Positions 36,292 to 45,231 of a DNA stretch of 64,000 nucleotides are shown here, piece after piece; position 1 is the first letter of the stretch; each line of letters opens with the position of its first letter. This DNA comes from Streptomyces sp. ICC1 (GTDB taxonomy: Bacteria > Actinomycetota > Actinomycetes > Streptomycetales > Streptomycetaceae), in assembly GCF_003287935.1 (NCBI RefSeq), contig NZ_CP030287.1, positions 7,820,869-7,884,868 on the forward strand, given 5' to 3'. The translations under genes and the position numbers were made by a program. Below the pieces are notes generated by a model. The model searched no databases. It saw nothing but the letters and a program-made list of their open reading frames with translations, and was not told the origin of the DNA.

Positions 36292-37959
36292 TCACTGGTA
36301 GACGCGCACGTAGTCGACGAGCATCCGCGCGGGGAACGGCGTGGTGGCGTCGGTCGGGCCGGGCCAGTCACCGCCGACCGCGAGGTTGAGGATCATGTAC
36401 GACGGGTGGTCGAAGACCCAGGGGCCGCGGGTGCGCTCCACCTGCTCCTTGTCGAGGGTGAAGACGGTCCGCCCGTCGAGGCTGTAGACGATCCCCTTGC
36501 TGTTCCAGTCGGCGGCCCAGACGTGGAAGTCGTCGGAGAAGTCGGCGTCCTGGGGCAGCCTGTACGGGCCGCCGATCCCGCCTCCGCCGTTGTAGGCGGG
36601 CGCGTGGACGGTGGAGTACGAGGTCTTCACGTCCTTGCCGAGGACCTCCATGATGTCGATCTCGCCGTTGTACGGCCACGGCCGGCCGGTCAGGAAGTCG
36701 CCCCCCATCATCCAGAACGCGGGCCACAGCCCGTTGCCCTTGGGCACCTTGATCCGGGCCTCGACGCGCCCGTAGGTGAACTGGAACGTCGCCCCGGTGT
36801 TCATCCGGGCCGAGGTGTACTGGCAGGTGGTGCTGCCGGTCAGCGGATCGGGCGGGCAGCCCTTGCCGGGCGTGGCCTCCTTCCGCGCCTCCATGACGAG
36901 GTGGCCGGCCCCGTCCGTCGCGGCGTTCTGGTGGTCGGTGTAGTACTCCAGCTCGCCGTTCTGCCCGGTGCCCGGGTCGGCCCTCCACTTGGCGGCGTCG
37001 GGCTTGCCCGCCACGGGACCGTCGAACTCGTCGCTCCACACCAGCCGCGGCGGGTTCGCGGGGTCCGGCGGGAGCGGCGGGGGAGTCACGGGCGCGCCTC
37101 CGGTGCCGTGGACCTGGAACTCCCACAGGGAGTAGCCGTACGGGGTGGCCCGCTCGGTGCCGTACATCCGCACGTACCGGCCCGTGCCGGAGACGGCCAG
37201 GGTCTGCTTGAAGCCGGTGCCCGCCGTCGTGGAGTACACCGGCGTCCAGGCGTTCCCGTCCGGGGAGACCTGGATCTGGAAGGACTTGGCGTAGGCCGGA
37301 TCCCACTGGAGGACGACCTTGCGGATCTGCGCGGGCGCCCCGAGGTCGACGGATATCCAGCCCGGATCCGTCCAGCCCGTGGCGGGGCTCGTCGCCCAAC
37401 GGGACGCCGGATCACGGTCGAAGGCCCTGGCCGGGGTGCACTCCCAGCAGTTCCCGTCGGCCTGCGAGGAGGAGGCCGCGCCCGCCTTGCCGTACGACAG
37501 GAGCACGTCCCCGCCACCGTCCCCGCCGCCGGGGGTGCCGAACACCTGGAACTCCCAGAGGGAGTAGCCGTATCCGGTGGCCCGCTGGGTTCCGTACATC
37601 CGCACGTGGCGGCCGGTCCCGGAGACGGTCAGGTGCTGGATGCCGCCGGGGCCGGCGGTCGTCCCGTAGACGGTGGTCCAGTGGGCCGCGTCGTCCGAGA
37701 CCTGGATCTGGAACGCCTTCCCGTACGCGGCCTCCCAGTTGAGGGAGACCCGGCTGATCACCGCGGTGGCACCCAGGTCGACCTGGATCCACTGGGGGTC
37801 CGCGAAGGCGCTGGACCAGCGGGTGCCGGCGTTCCCGTCGACGGCGCTGCCGGGGCTGTGGCCGGGCTCGCTGCCCGACACGGTGACGGACTTGCCCTGC
37901 GACAGCAGGGTTTCGGCGGCGCGGGCGGGAGAGGCGGGGAGGCCGTCTCTTATCCTCAT
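36292..37959 (-). CDS. GH16 beta-glucanase with two discoidin-type domains, 5' end damaged
   Basis: The readable protein has two F5/8-type (CBM32-like) domains (ETLLSQGKSVTVSGSEPGHS onward and VLLSYGKAGAASSSQADGNC onward) and a C-terminal GH16 domain with the catalytic motif GEIDIMEV and WPAFWMMGG, expected to cut beta-1,3 or mixed glucans. The start is unreliable: LPASPARAAETLL is the end of a signal peptide, but the hydrophobic core and start codon are replaced by adapter-like sequence (37943-37976). The ATG at 37959 lies inside that sequence. Confidence 0.8.
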   Translation of the reverse strand: MRIRDGLPASPARAAETLLSQGKSVTVSGSEPGHSPGSAVDGNAGTRWSSAFADPQWIQVDLGATAVISRVSLNWEAAYGKAFQIQVSDDAAHWTTVYGTTAGPGGIQHLTVSGTGRHVRMYGTQRATGYGYSLWEFQVFGTPGGGDGGGDVLLSYGKAGAASSSQADGNCWECTPARAFDRDPASRWATSPATGWTDPGWISVDLGAPAQIRKVVLQWDPAYAKSFQIQVSPDGNAWTPVYSTTAGTGFKQTLAVSGTGRYVRMYGTERATPYGYSLWEFQVHGTGGAPVTPPPLPPDPANPPRLVWSDEFDGPVAGKPDAAKWRADPGTGQNGELEYYTDHQNAATDGAGHLVMEARKEATPGKGCPPDPLTGSTTCQYTSARMNTGATFQFTYGRVEARIKVPKGNGLWPAFWMMGGDFLTGRPWPYNGEIDIMEVLGKDVKTSYSTVHAPAYNGGGGIGGPYRLPQDADFSDDFHVWAADWNSKGIVYSLDGRTVFTLDKEQVERTRGPWVFDHPSYMILNLAVGGDWPGPTDATTPFPARMLVDYVRVYQ

Positions 37960-37976
37960 CTCCGAGACCACGAGAC
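37943..37976. other. sequence resembling an Illumina Nextera adapter
   Basis: About 30 of 34 bases match the Nextera read-2 transposase adapter as I remember it; the last part reads tctccgagaccacgagac where the adapter has tctccgagcccacgagac. On the plus strand it translates SYPHLRDHE, close to SYTHLRAHE, which appears in many database proteins through adapter carry-over. It sits precisely where the GH16 signal peptide is cut and directly against the stop codon of the next gene. It is probably an assembly join, not biology. Confidence 0.7.
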
Positions 37977-38755
37977 TAGCGGAGACGTTCCTCCACCGCC
38001 GAGTTGTACGCCGCCACCAGCGCCCGCCGGGCAACCCGTTCCACCGGCCGCAAAGCCTCCGCCCGCGCCGCCATCTCCGACGCGGCCACCGCCGCCCCGT
38101 GCCCCCGCTCGTTCGCCAGCGACACCATCAGGTCCACCCGCTGCGCCAGCGCCAGCACCCGTACCGCCCGCGCCGGATACCCCGGCGCCAGCGCGTCCCG
38201 CCCGGCCTCCGTCCGCGCCCGGTACGCGGACAGCGCCGCCTCCGCCACCGGCCCGGACCCCGCCACGTCCAGCCGGGTCAGTACCACCGCCGCCTCGCGC
38301 AGCGCCTCCGCCAGCTCCCGTTCCGCCTCGCCGAGCGACGGCACGTCCGCCGGCGGTGCCTCCCGTACCGGCAGGCAGTGCCAGGTCACCGAGACGTGGA
38401 CGTCCCCGGCGGGTCCGGCCTCGTGGACCTCGGGCACCAGCCCCACCGCCGCGCCCACCGCCACGACCGCTTCCTCGGCGTCCAGCGCCCGCGCGTTGAA
38501 CTCCGGCGGCCCGCTCAGTCCCAGCGGATGCCCCGGCGCGGGCAGCGCGATCCGCAGACCGCTCACCCCCAGGGCGCGCAGCCGGCCCAGCGCGAGCGTG
38601 AGCCCGACCGGTCCGGATTCCCCCGGCAGCCCCTCCACGCGGTGCACGGCGTCCTCGCCCACGATCGACAACACGGCCTCGTCGGGCGAGACGAGACCGG
38701 CCAGCAGAGCGTTCCCCCAGGCGGCGAGCCGCCCTGAACGTGGTTCGAAAAGCAT
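37976..38755 (-). CDS. conserved hypothetical protein, 259 aa
   Basis: A soluble 259-residue protein (MLFEPRSGRLAAWGNALLAG ... ALVAAYNSAVEERLR) with an alternating alpha/beta start (RALGVSGLRIALPAPGHPLG) and a long helical C-terminal half. No known motif is seen. It diverges from an ABC ATPase gene, a pairing that I believe is common in Streptomyces. The TAG stop is immediately followed by the adapter-like sequence, so its 3' neighbourhood may not be real. Confidence 0.75.
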   Translation of the reverse strand: MLFEPRSGRLAAWGNALLAGLVSPDEAVLSIVGEDAVHRVEGLPGESGPVGLTLALGRLRALGVSGLRIALPAPGHPLGLSGPPEFNARALDAEEAVVAVGAAVGLVPEVHEAGPAGDVHVSVTWHCLPVREAPPADVPSLGEAERELAEALREAAVVLTRLDVAGSGPVAEAALSAYRARTEAGRDALAPGYPARAVRVLALAQRVDLMVSLANERGHGAAVAASEMAARAEALRPVERVARRALVAAYNSAVEERLR

Positions 38756-38893
38756 CCCCCCACTTTACGGATCCGCCCTCCGACCCGGGCTGGCGCCCGC
38801 ACCCCTCCCCGAGTGGCGTAGGTTTTCCCCTTGGGGCTGCGCCGACCGGTGGCGCACACACGCACCGAGACTGCAAGGGGAGACAACACGCTC

Positions 38894-39688
38894 ATGAGCG
38901 ATGTTCTGGAGCTGGTGGACGTATCCGTGGTCCGCGAGGGCCGGGCTCTGGTGGACCAGGTCTCCTGGTCGGTCAAGGAGGGGGAGCGCTGGGTGATCCT
39001 CGGCCCCAACGGCGCCGGGAAGACCACCCTGCTCAACGTCGCCTCCAGCTACCTCTTCCCCACCAAGGGCACCGCCACCATCCTCGGCAGCACCCTCGGC
39101 AAGGTGGACGTCTTCGAGCTGCGCCCCCGCATCGGCATCGCCGGCATCGCGATGGCCGACAAGCTCCCCAAGCGCCAGACCGTCCTGCAGACCGTCCTCA
39201 CCGCCGCGTACGGCATGACGGCCACCTGGCAGGAGGAGTACGAGGACATCGACGAGCAGCGCGCCCGCGCCTTCCTCGACCGCCTCGGCATGACGGACTA
39301 CCTCGACCGGAAGTTCGGCACCCTCTCCGAGGGCGAGCGCAAGCGCACCCTGATCGCCCGCGCCCTGATGACCGACCCCGAACTGCTGCTCCTCGACGAG
39401 CCGGCCGCCGGTCTGGACCTCGGCGGCCGCGAAGACCTCGTACGCCGCCTCGGACGGCTCGCCCGCGACCCGCTGGCACCCTCCATGATCATGGTCACGC
39501 ACCACGTCGAGGAGATCGCGCCCGGGTTCACCCACGTCATGATGATCCGTCAGGGCAAGGTCGTCGCCGCCGGTCCCATCGACCTGGAGCTGACCTCCCG
39601 CAACCTCTCCCTCTGCTTCGGGCTGCCGCTCGTCGTCGAGCGCAACGAGAACGACCGTTGGGGCGCCCAGGGCCTGCCCCTGCGCTGA
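38894..39688 (+). CDS. ABC transporter ATP-binding protein
   Basis: A 264-residue stand-alone ABC ATPase with Walker A ILGPNGAGKTTLLN, signature LSEGERKRTLIARAL, Walker B LLLLDEPAAGLDL and H-loop MVTHHVEEI. It resembles the ModF/YlmA-type family of ATPases with no membrane partner encoded beside them. ATG at 38894 follows GGGGAGA. The upstream 138 bases hold its promoter, divergent from the hypothetical gene. The transported substrate, if any, is unknown. Confidence 0.9.
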   Translation: MSDVLELVDVSVVREGRALVDQVSWSVKEGERWVILGPNGAGKTTLLNVASSYLFPTKGTATILGSTLGKVDVFELRPRIGIAGIAMADKLPKRQTVLQTVLTAAYGMTATWQEEYEDIDEQRARAFLDRLGMTDYLDRKFGTLSEGERKRTLIARALMTDPELLLLDEPAAGLDLGGREDLVRRLGRLARDPLAPSMIMVTHHVEEIAPGFTHVMMIRQGKVVAAGPIDLELTSRNLSLCFGLPLVVERNENDRWGAQGLPLR

Positions 39689-39746
39689 GCGGCCCGAGGC
39701 TTCCGCACCCTGTCCGGACCGCACCCACCCGACCTACCATGACCAT

Positions 39747-40178
39747 GTGGACATCGACGCGTGGGTGTGGTGGCTCATCGGGGCGGTCGGACTGGGCATC
39801 CCCCTGGTCCTGACGGCGATGCCCGAGTTCGGCATGTTCGCCGCGGGAGCGGTGGCCGCCGCGATCACGGCGGCCCTCGGCGGGGGAGTGGTCGCCCAGG
39901 TCCTGGTCTTCGTGATCGTCTCGATCGCGCTCCTCGCGGTCGTCCGGCCGATCGCCAACCGGCACCGCAACCAGAAACCCCAGCACCGCAGCGGCATCGA
40001 CGCGTTGAGGGGCCGCAGCGCCGTCGTCCTGGAACGGGTCGACGGCAGCGGCGGCGGGCGGATCAAGCTCGCCGGCGAAATCTGGTCGGCCCGCGCCCTC
40101 GACGCGGACAGCAGTTTCGAACCGGGCGAGTCCGTCGACGTGGTGGAGATCGACGGAGCGACCGCGGTCGTCATGTGA
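39747..40178 (+). CDS. NfeD-like membrane protein
   Basis: A 143-residue protein with two or three hydrophobic helices (WVWWLIGAVGLGIPLVLTAM, VLVFVIVSIALLAVV) and a C-terminal OB-fold domain (GRSAVVLERVDGSGGGRIKL, GESVDVVEIDGATAVV). Such short NfeD proteins are encoded beside SPFH proteins, as here (the next gene, 84 bases on), and are thought to help assemble membrane microdomains. GTG at 39747. Confidence 0.9.
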   Translation: MDIDAWVWWLIGAVGLGIPLVLTAMPEFGMFAAGAVAAAITAALGGGVVAQVLVFVIVSIALLAVVRPIANRHRNQKPQHRSGIDALRGRSAVVLERVDGSGGGRIKLAGEIWSARALDADSSFEPGESVDVVEIDGATAVVM

Positions 40179-40262
40179 CAAGCAGAGGACTCGCGGCCCC
40201 GGGGTCTGCGAGACTCCGCTGAACGGGGCAGCACAGACAGCCGGAAGGGCACGGGGAACCGC

Positions 40263-41240
40263 ATGCAACCGATCATCATCGTCCTGATCATTCTGGTGGT
40301 TCTGGTCTTCATCGCACTGGTCAAGACGATCCAGGTGATCCCGCAGGCCAGCGCCGCCATCGTCGAGAGGTTCGGCCGCTACACCCGGACCCTCAACGCG
40401 GGCCTCAACATCGTCGTCCCGTTCATCGACTCGATCCGCAACCGGATCGACCTCCGCGAGCAGGTCGTCCCGTTCCCGCCGCAGCCGGTGATCACCCAGG
40501 ACAACCTGGTCGTCAACATCGACACGGTCATCTACTACCAGGTGACCGACGCCCGCGCCGCGACGTACGAAGTGGCCAGCTACATCCAGGCCATCGAGCA
40601 GCTCACCGTCACCACGCTCCGCAACATCATCGGCGGCATGGACCTCGAGCGGACCCTGACCTCCCGCGAGGAGATCAACGCGGCCCTGCGCGGAGTCCTC
40701 GACGAGGCCACCGGCAAGTGGGGCATCCGCGTCAACCGCGTCGAGCTCAAGGCCATCGAGCCGCCGACTTCCATCCAGGACTCGATGGAGAAGCAGATGC
40801 GCGCCGACCGCGACAAGCGCGCCGCGATCCTCCAGGCCGAAGGTGTCCGCCAGTCCGAAATCCTGCGCGCCGAGGGCGAGAAGCAGTCCTCGATCCTGCG
40901 CGCCGAGGGTGACGCCAAGGCCGCCGCCCTGCGCGCCGAGGGCGAGGCGCAGGCCATCCGTACGGTCTTCGAGTCCATCCACGCCGGCGACGCCGACCAG
41001 AAGCTGCTCGCCTACCAGTACCTCCAGATGCTCCCGAAGCTCGCCGAGGGCGACGCCAACAAGCTCTGGATCGTCCCGAGCGAGATCGGCGACGCCCTCA
41101 AGGGCCTCTCCGGCGCCATGGGCAACTTCGGTCCGATGGGCCCGGGTTCGGGCTTCAACCCGGGCGGTTCCGGCAAGGACGCCGGCCCGGCGGCCGACAA
41201 GGCCGCCGCGGAGCGCCGCGAGCAGCCCCCCATCGACTGA
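40263..41240 (+). CDS. SPFH/band 7 protein (QmcA-like)
   Basis: A 325-residue protein with one N-terminal membrane helix (IIIVLIILVVLVFIALVKTI), an SPFH domain (SAAIVERFGRYTRTLNAGLN, VVNIDTVIYYQVTDARAA) and an Ala/Glu-rich coiled-coil built on repeats of LRAEGEK/LRAEGDA, then a Gly-rich tail. These proteins form ring-like scaffolds in the membrane and protect membrane proteins from proteolysis. It follows the NfeD gene, its usual partner. Confidence 0.93.
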   Translation: MQPIIIVLIILVVLVFIALVKTIQVIPQASAAIVERFGRYTRTLNAGLNIVVPFIDSIRNRIDLREQVVPFPPQPVITQDNLVVNIDTVIYYQVTDARAATYEVASYIQAIEQLTVTTLRNIIGGMDLERTLTSREEINAALRGVLDEATGKWGIRVNRVELKAIEPPTSIQDSMEKQMRADRDKRAAILQAEGVRQSEILRAEGEKQSSILRAEGDAKAAALRAEGEAQAIRTVFESIHAGDADQKLLAYQYLQMLPKLAEGDANKLWIVPSEIGDALKGLSGAMGNFGPMGPGSGFNPGGSGKDAGPAADKAAAERREQPPID

Positions 41241-41323
41241 ACGGCCCGCTCCTGCTGCATGATCAGTGAGGCCCCTCGACCTTCATGGCGGGGAGGCGAC
41301 TCACCCACGCAAAGGGGACGGCC

Positions 41324-42109
41324 TTGCCCTCCTTCTCGATGTCCCTCTGGGAAGCGCTCGCGGTCCTCGCCGCGGGCGTCGGCGCCGGAGCGATCAACAC
41401 CATCGTCGGCTCCGGCACCCTGATCACCTTCCCGGTGCTGCTGGCCACCGGTCTGCCGCCGGTCACCGCCAACGTGTCCAACACCCTGGGCCTCGTGCCC
41501 GGTTCGCTCAGCGGAGCCTTCGGCTACCGCAAGGAGCTGCGCGGCCAGCGCGCCCGCGTCCTGCGGCTCGGCGCCGTCTCGCTCGTCGGCGGACTCGCGG
41601 GCGCCGTCCTGCTCCTGACCCTGCCGTCGGACTCCTTCGACACGATCGTGCCCGTCCTCATCGGACTGGCCCTCGTCCTCGTCGTCCTCCAGCCCCGCCT
41701 CGCCGCGATCCTGCGCAGGCGCCAGGAAGCGGCGGGCGGCGACCCGGGCCACCCGGACGGCGGACCGGCCCTGCTCACGGGGATGCTGCTCTCCAGCGCG
41801 TACGGAGGCTACTTCGGCGCCGCCCAGGGCGTGCTCTACCTCGGCCTCATGGGCCTGCTGCTCCGCGACGACATCCAGCGGATCAACGCGGTGAAGAACG
41901 TCGTCGCCGCGATGGTGAACGGCATCGCGGCCGTCTTCTTCCTCTTCGTCGCCGAGTTCGACTGGACGGCGGTCCTGCTCATCGCCGTCGGCTCCACCAT
42001 CGGCGGCCAGATCGGGGCCAAGGTCGGCCGCCGCCTCCCGCCCACCGTCCTGCGCGGGGTCATCGTGACCGTCGGGATCATCGCGATCGTCCAACTGCTG
42101 CTCCGCTGA
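41324..42109 (+). CDS. TauE/SafE-type sulfite/anion exporter
   Basis: A 261-residue polytopic protein with eight hydrophobic segments and the TauE/SafE repeats GAGAINTIVGSGTLITFPVL and GMLLSSAYGGYFGAAQGVLY. The family moves sulfite, sulfonates or other small anions. TTG at 41324 is chosen because AAAGGGGAC sits 6 bases upstream; ATG at 41339 or 41285 are alternatives without a good site. It stands alone downstream of the SPFH gene. Confidence 0.85.
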   Translation: MPSFSMSLWEALAVLAAGVGAGAINTIVGSGTLITFPVLLATGLPPVTANVSNTLGLVPGSLSGAFGYRKELRGQRARVLRLGAVSLVGGLAGAVLLLTLPSDSFDTIVPVLIGLALVLVVLQPRLAAILRRRQEAAGGDPGHPDGGPALLTGMLLSSAYGGYFGAAQGVLYLGLMGLLLRDDIQRINAVKNVVAAMVNGIAAVFFLFVAEFDWTAVLLIAVGSTIGGQIGAKVGRRLPPTVLRGVIVTVGIIAIVQLLLR

Positions 42110-42187
42110 GCGACGTAGAAAACGTACGCCGCCCAGCGCGAGCGTCCAGCCGACAGGACGAACCGGCCCTACGCGATCACGCGCGGC

Positions 42188-42691
42188 CTAAGCGGAACGC
42201 TCCAGCCACTCCGGCAACACGTCCCGCCCGCCCACCCCCAGCGCGAGCAGCATGGCGTCCGCCGGAGAGGGCACGAAGGGCTTGCGCAGCAGGGGCATCC
42301 CGGCTTCCTCCGGAGTCCGGGCCGCCTTGCGGTGGTTGTCCTCGGAGCAGGAGGCCACCGTGTTCAGCCACGTGTCCCCGCCGCCCTGCGCCCGTGGCAG
42401 CACGTGGTCCACGGTCGTCGCGCGCTTCCCGCAGTACGCGCACCGGTGCTGGTCCCGGATCAACACCCCCCTCCGTGACCAGGGAGCATGTCTTCGGAAG
42501 GGCACCCGGACGTACCTGCAGAGTCTGATCACCCGCGGCATCGGAAGATCCATCGTGGCCGCGCGCACACGGAGCTCGGGATGCGACTGTTCGACCACGG
42601 CCTTGTCCTGGAGCACCAGGACGACAGCCCGGTTCAGGGTCACCGTCGACAGCGGCTCGAAGCTCGCGTTCAGCACCAGCGTGTCCCGCAT
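42188..42691 (-). CDS. HNH endonuclease-domain protein
   Basis: A 167-residue protein with a C-terminal HNH domain: HRCAYCGKRATTVDHVLPRA then NTVASCSEDNHRKAARTPEE. The two CxxC-like pairs bind zinc and DHVLPRAQGGGDTWLN is the active-site loop. The N-terminal half (TLVLNASFEPLSTVTLNRAV) is the conserved leader of this widespread actinobacterial family. ATG at 42691 follows GGGAGGTGGG. The housekeeping role is unknown; it is not linked to a restriction system here. Confidence 0.88.
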   Translation of the reverse strand: MRDTLVLNASFEPLSTVTLNRAVVLVLQDKAVVEQSHPELRVRAATMDLPMPRVIRLCRYVRVPFRRHAPWSRRGVLIRDQHRCAYCGKRATTVDHVLPRAQGGGDTWLNTVASCSEDNHRKAARTPEEAGMPLLRKPFVPSPADAMLLALGVGGRDVLPEWLERSA

Positions 42692-42787
42692 CTCGCCCAC
42701 CTCCCGTGTGCAGGCCCGCGACCACCCCGGCGGCAGGGCCCGCAACCACTCTGGCCGCGCGCGCCACGCGGGACAACGCAATAAAAA

Positions 42788-42824
42788 TGCCCGGTCCTGG
42801 CCGTCTTTAGACCAGGACCGGGCA
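42788..42824 (-). terminator. intrinsic terminator of the YbhB gene
   Basis: A 13-bp stem (42788-42800 with 42812-42824) and 11-base loop are followed, on the minus strand, by TTTTTAT. It ends the leftward YbhB transcript. This is one of the few U-tract terminators in the window. Confidence 0.87.
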
Positions 42825-42852
42825 AACGCTCGGAGAACGAAAGGCGCGAGGA

Positions 42853-43386
42853 TCAGCCCGCGGGAGCCTCGTACTCACCGATCAGCTGCGCCCGCCCCAG
42901 CGTGTGGAAGCGCAGATTGAATCCGATGGCGGCCGCCGACGCGTCGGCGCCGGGCCCCAGCTTCTCCGTATCCACCGCGTAGACGGTGAACACGTACCGG
43001 TGCCGCTCCCCGGCGGGAGGCGCCGCCCCGCCGAAGTCCTTGGTGCCGTAGTCGTTGCGCACGTGCACCGCCCCGGCCGGCAGCCCCTCGAACTTCCCGC
43101 TGCCCGCCCCGGCCGGCAGTCCGGTGACCGAGACCGGGAGATCGAAGAGCACCCAGTGCCAGAACCCGCTGCCCGTCGGGGCGTCCGGGTCGAAGCACGT
43201 CACGGCGAAGCTCCGCGTCCCCTCGGGGAAGCCCTCCCACCGCAGCTCGGGCGAGACGTTCCCGCCCGACAGCACCTGGGCGTCGCCCAGATCGGCCCCG
43301 GGCTCCAGGTCCGCGCTGCTCACGGCGAACTCGTGCACCGGGGGATGGAAATCGTGGGGGAGCGGCGCCCTGCTCTGCTCGGCCAC
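42853..43386 (-). CDS. YbhB/YbcL (PEBP, Raf-kinase-inhibitor-like) protein
   Basis: A 177-residue soluble PEBP-fold protein. The ligand-pocket motifs are present: GGNVSPELRWEGFPEGTRSF, TCFDPDAPTGSGFWHWVLFD and RNDYGTKDFGGAAPPAGERH. The bacterial role is not settled; proposed functions are small-ligand binding. It is monocistronic, with its own terminator, and about 60 bases from the Spo0M gene. Confidence 0.92.
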   Translation of the reverse strand: MAEQSRAPLPHDFHPPVHEFAVSSADLEPGADLGDAQVLSGGNVSPELRWEGFPEGTRSFAVTCFDPDAPTGSGFWHWVLFDLPVSVTGLPAGAGSGKFEGLPAGAVHVRNDYGTKDFGGAAPPAGERHRYVFTVYAVDTEKLGPGADASAAAIGFNLRFHTLGRAQLIGEYEAPAG

Positions 43387-43449
43387 TGCTGAACCTCCTG
43401 CTGAATCGCGTCTTCGCCTACCCGTGTCCAGGCCCGAGCCTAGATCCGC

Positions 43450-44232
43450 TCAGAGCCAGTTGCGCTGCGAACCCACCGAGGCGATCCACTGGTTCAGGTA
43501 CGCCGCCCAGTCCGTCTCCTGGTACGACTGCAGCCCCACCTGGAAGCAGCGGTAGGTGTCGCTGCCCTCGCTGAACAGGCCCGGCTTCTTGTCCATCTCC
43601 AGGATGACGTCCATCTCGCGGCCGTCGGAGACGAAGGTCAGCTCGACCTGGTTCAGCCCCCGGTACTGGGACGGCGGGACGAACTCGATCTCCTGGTAGA
43701 AGGGCAGCGTCTGCCGCGTCCCGCGGATGTGCCCGCGCTCCATGTCCGCACTGCGGAAGGAGAAGCCCAGCTGCGCGAAGGCGTCGAGGATCGCCTGCTG
43801 CGCCGGCACCGGGTGCACGTTGATCGCGTCGAGGTCGCCGGCGTCCACCGCGCGCGCGATCTCCAGCTCCGTGCTGACCCCGATGTTCATCCCGTGCAGG
43901 TGGCGGCCGCCGAAGTGGGTGATCGGCGTCTCCCACGGGATCTCCAGCCCGAAGGGCACCACGTGCAGGGCGCCCGGCTGCACCTGGAACGCACCGCCGA
44001 GGCGCTGCTTGGTGAAGACCACGTCCTGCTTGTACTCCTGGTCGCCGCCCTCCACCTCCACCCGCGCCTGGAGCCCGACGGACAGCCCCTCGATCTGCTG
44101 CTCCACGGACCCGCCCTGGATCCGCACCTCGCCCTGGACGATCCCGCCCGGCACGACGTTCGGCTCGGTGATGACGGTGTCGACCGACGCACCGCCTGCA
44201 CCCAGGCTCGCGAACAGCTTCCTGAACCCCAT
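43450..44232 (-). CDS. Spo0M family protein
   Basis: A 260-residue arrestin-fold protein related to Bacillus SpoOM, a regulator of sporulation and cell shape. It begins MGFRKLFASLGAGGASVDTV, with the beta-sandwich motif VPGGIVQGEVRIQGGSVEQQ and later LGFSFRSADMERGHIRGTRQ and LPFYQEIEFVPPSQYRGLNQ. Full-length and typical. In Streptomyces it may influence development, but this is inference from the family. Confidence 0.9.
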   Translation of the reverse strand: MGFRKLFASLGAGGASVDTVITEPNVVPGGIVQGEVRIQGGSVEQQIEGLSVGLQARVEVEGGDQEYKQDVVFTKQRLGGAFQVQPGALHVVPFGLEIPWETPITHFGGRHLHGMNIGVSTELEIARAVDAGDLDAINVHPVPAQQAILDAFAQLGFSFRSADMERGHIRGTRQTLPFYQEIEFVPPSQYRGLNQVELTFVSDGREMDVILEMDKKPGLFSEGSDTYRCFQVGLQSYQETDWAAYLNQWIASVGSQRNWL

Positions 44233-44377
44233 GCTCTGACTCCCCTTGAAGACGTGCTGTGAAGACGTGCTGGAAGACCTGCTCGCAGACGTGTGCGACC
44301 ACGCGCAGGACTACCCCTACAAACGCGGAACCTTAGGCCCCGGTTGCAGCCGCGCCCAGTCCACTACGCTCGACCGG

Positions 44378-45019
44378 ATGAGCGCGCGCCCCGACCGTAC
44401 GCCCCTGCCCAGGACCTTCTTCGACCGCCCGGTCCTCACCGTGGCCCCGGACCTCCTGGGCCGCACCCTGGTCCGCCGCACCCCGGAAGGCCCGCTGGAA
44501 CTGCGCATCACGGAGGTGGAGGCGTACGAGGGGGAGACGGACCCGGGCTCCCACGCCCACCGCGGCCGGACGGCGCGCAACGCGTCGATGTTCGGTCCAC
44601 CCGGACACGCGTACGTCTACTTCATCTACGGCATGTGGTTCAGCCTCAACTTGGTGTGCGGCCCGCCCGGCCACGCGAGCGGGGTCCTGATCCGCGCGGG
44701 GGAGGTGACGCTGGGCGCCGAGCTGGCCCGTAAACGGCGGATTTCAGCCAGAAGTGACCGGGAACTGGCCAAAGGTCCGGCCCGTCTGGCCACCGCCCTC
44801 GATGTCGACCGCTCCCTCGACGGCGTCGACCTCTGCGCGGGCCCGGATGCACCCCTCTCCCTGCTCGCGGGCACGCGGACCGCGCCCGACCAGGTGAGCA
44901 ACGGCCCCCGCACCGGAGTGGGCGGCGCCGGCGCGGCCCACCTCTACCGCTACTGGATCACCCACGACCCGACCGTGAGCCCGTACCGGGCCCACGCGCC
45001 GCGCCGCCGCCCGACTTGA
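44378..45019 (+). CDS. 3-methyladenine DNA glycosylase (AAG/MPG type)
   Basis: A 213-residue base-excision-repair enzyme of the AAG family. It contains [20 protein letters not shown] (catalytic Glu) and [20 protein letters not shown], followed by [20 protein letters not shown], the DNA-intercalating and base-pocket regions. ATG at 44378. It removes alkylated purines. The gene is followed by the rRNA-leader-like region and has no terminator that I can see. Confidence 0.93.
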   Translation: MSARPDRTPLPRTFFDRPVLTVAPDLLGRTLVRRTPEGPLELRITEVEAYEGETDPGSHAHRGRTARNASMFGPPGHAYVYFIYGMWFSLNLVCGPPGHASGVLIRAGEVTLGAELARKRRISARSDRELAKGPARLATALDVDRSLDGVDLCAGPDAPLSLLAGTRTAPDQVSNGPRTGVGGAGAAHLYRYWITHDPTVSPYRAHAPRRRPT

Positions 45020-45231
45020 CTCGGCGTCGGCGGGCGCCTAACGTGGCCCGAGCCGCTTGAACGGGGCACTGCCATCAGCAGACCCCCAGAGCGACCAACC
45101 CACTACCTACGACTTACCCCTGGCGGGGTCTTATTCGGCATGTCCGAATTCGATTCCAAGCGGCCGATTATGAGCCGCAAGGGATAAGCGCTAATGTGGT
45201 GGAGCGCCGAAAGGCACAGACCCCCAACGGT

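Noticed and set aside
34957..38499. A frame of about 1,180 codons on the plus strand
   Set aside because: It is antisense to three secreted-protein genes. Its only informative part is the adapter-like SYPHLRDHE segment.
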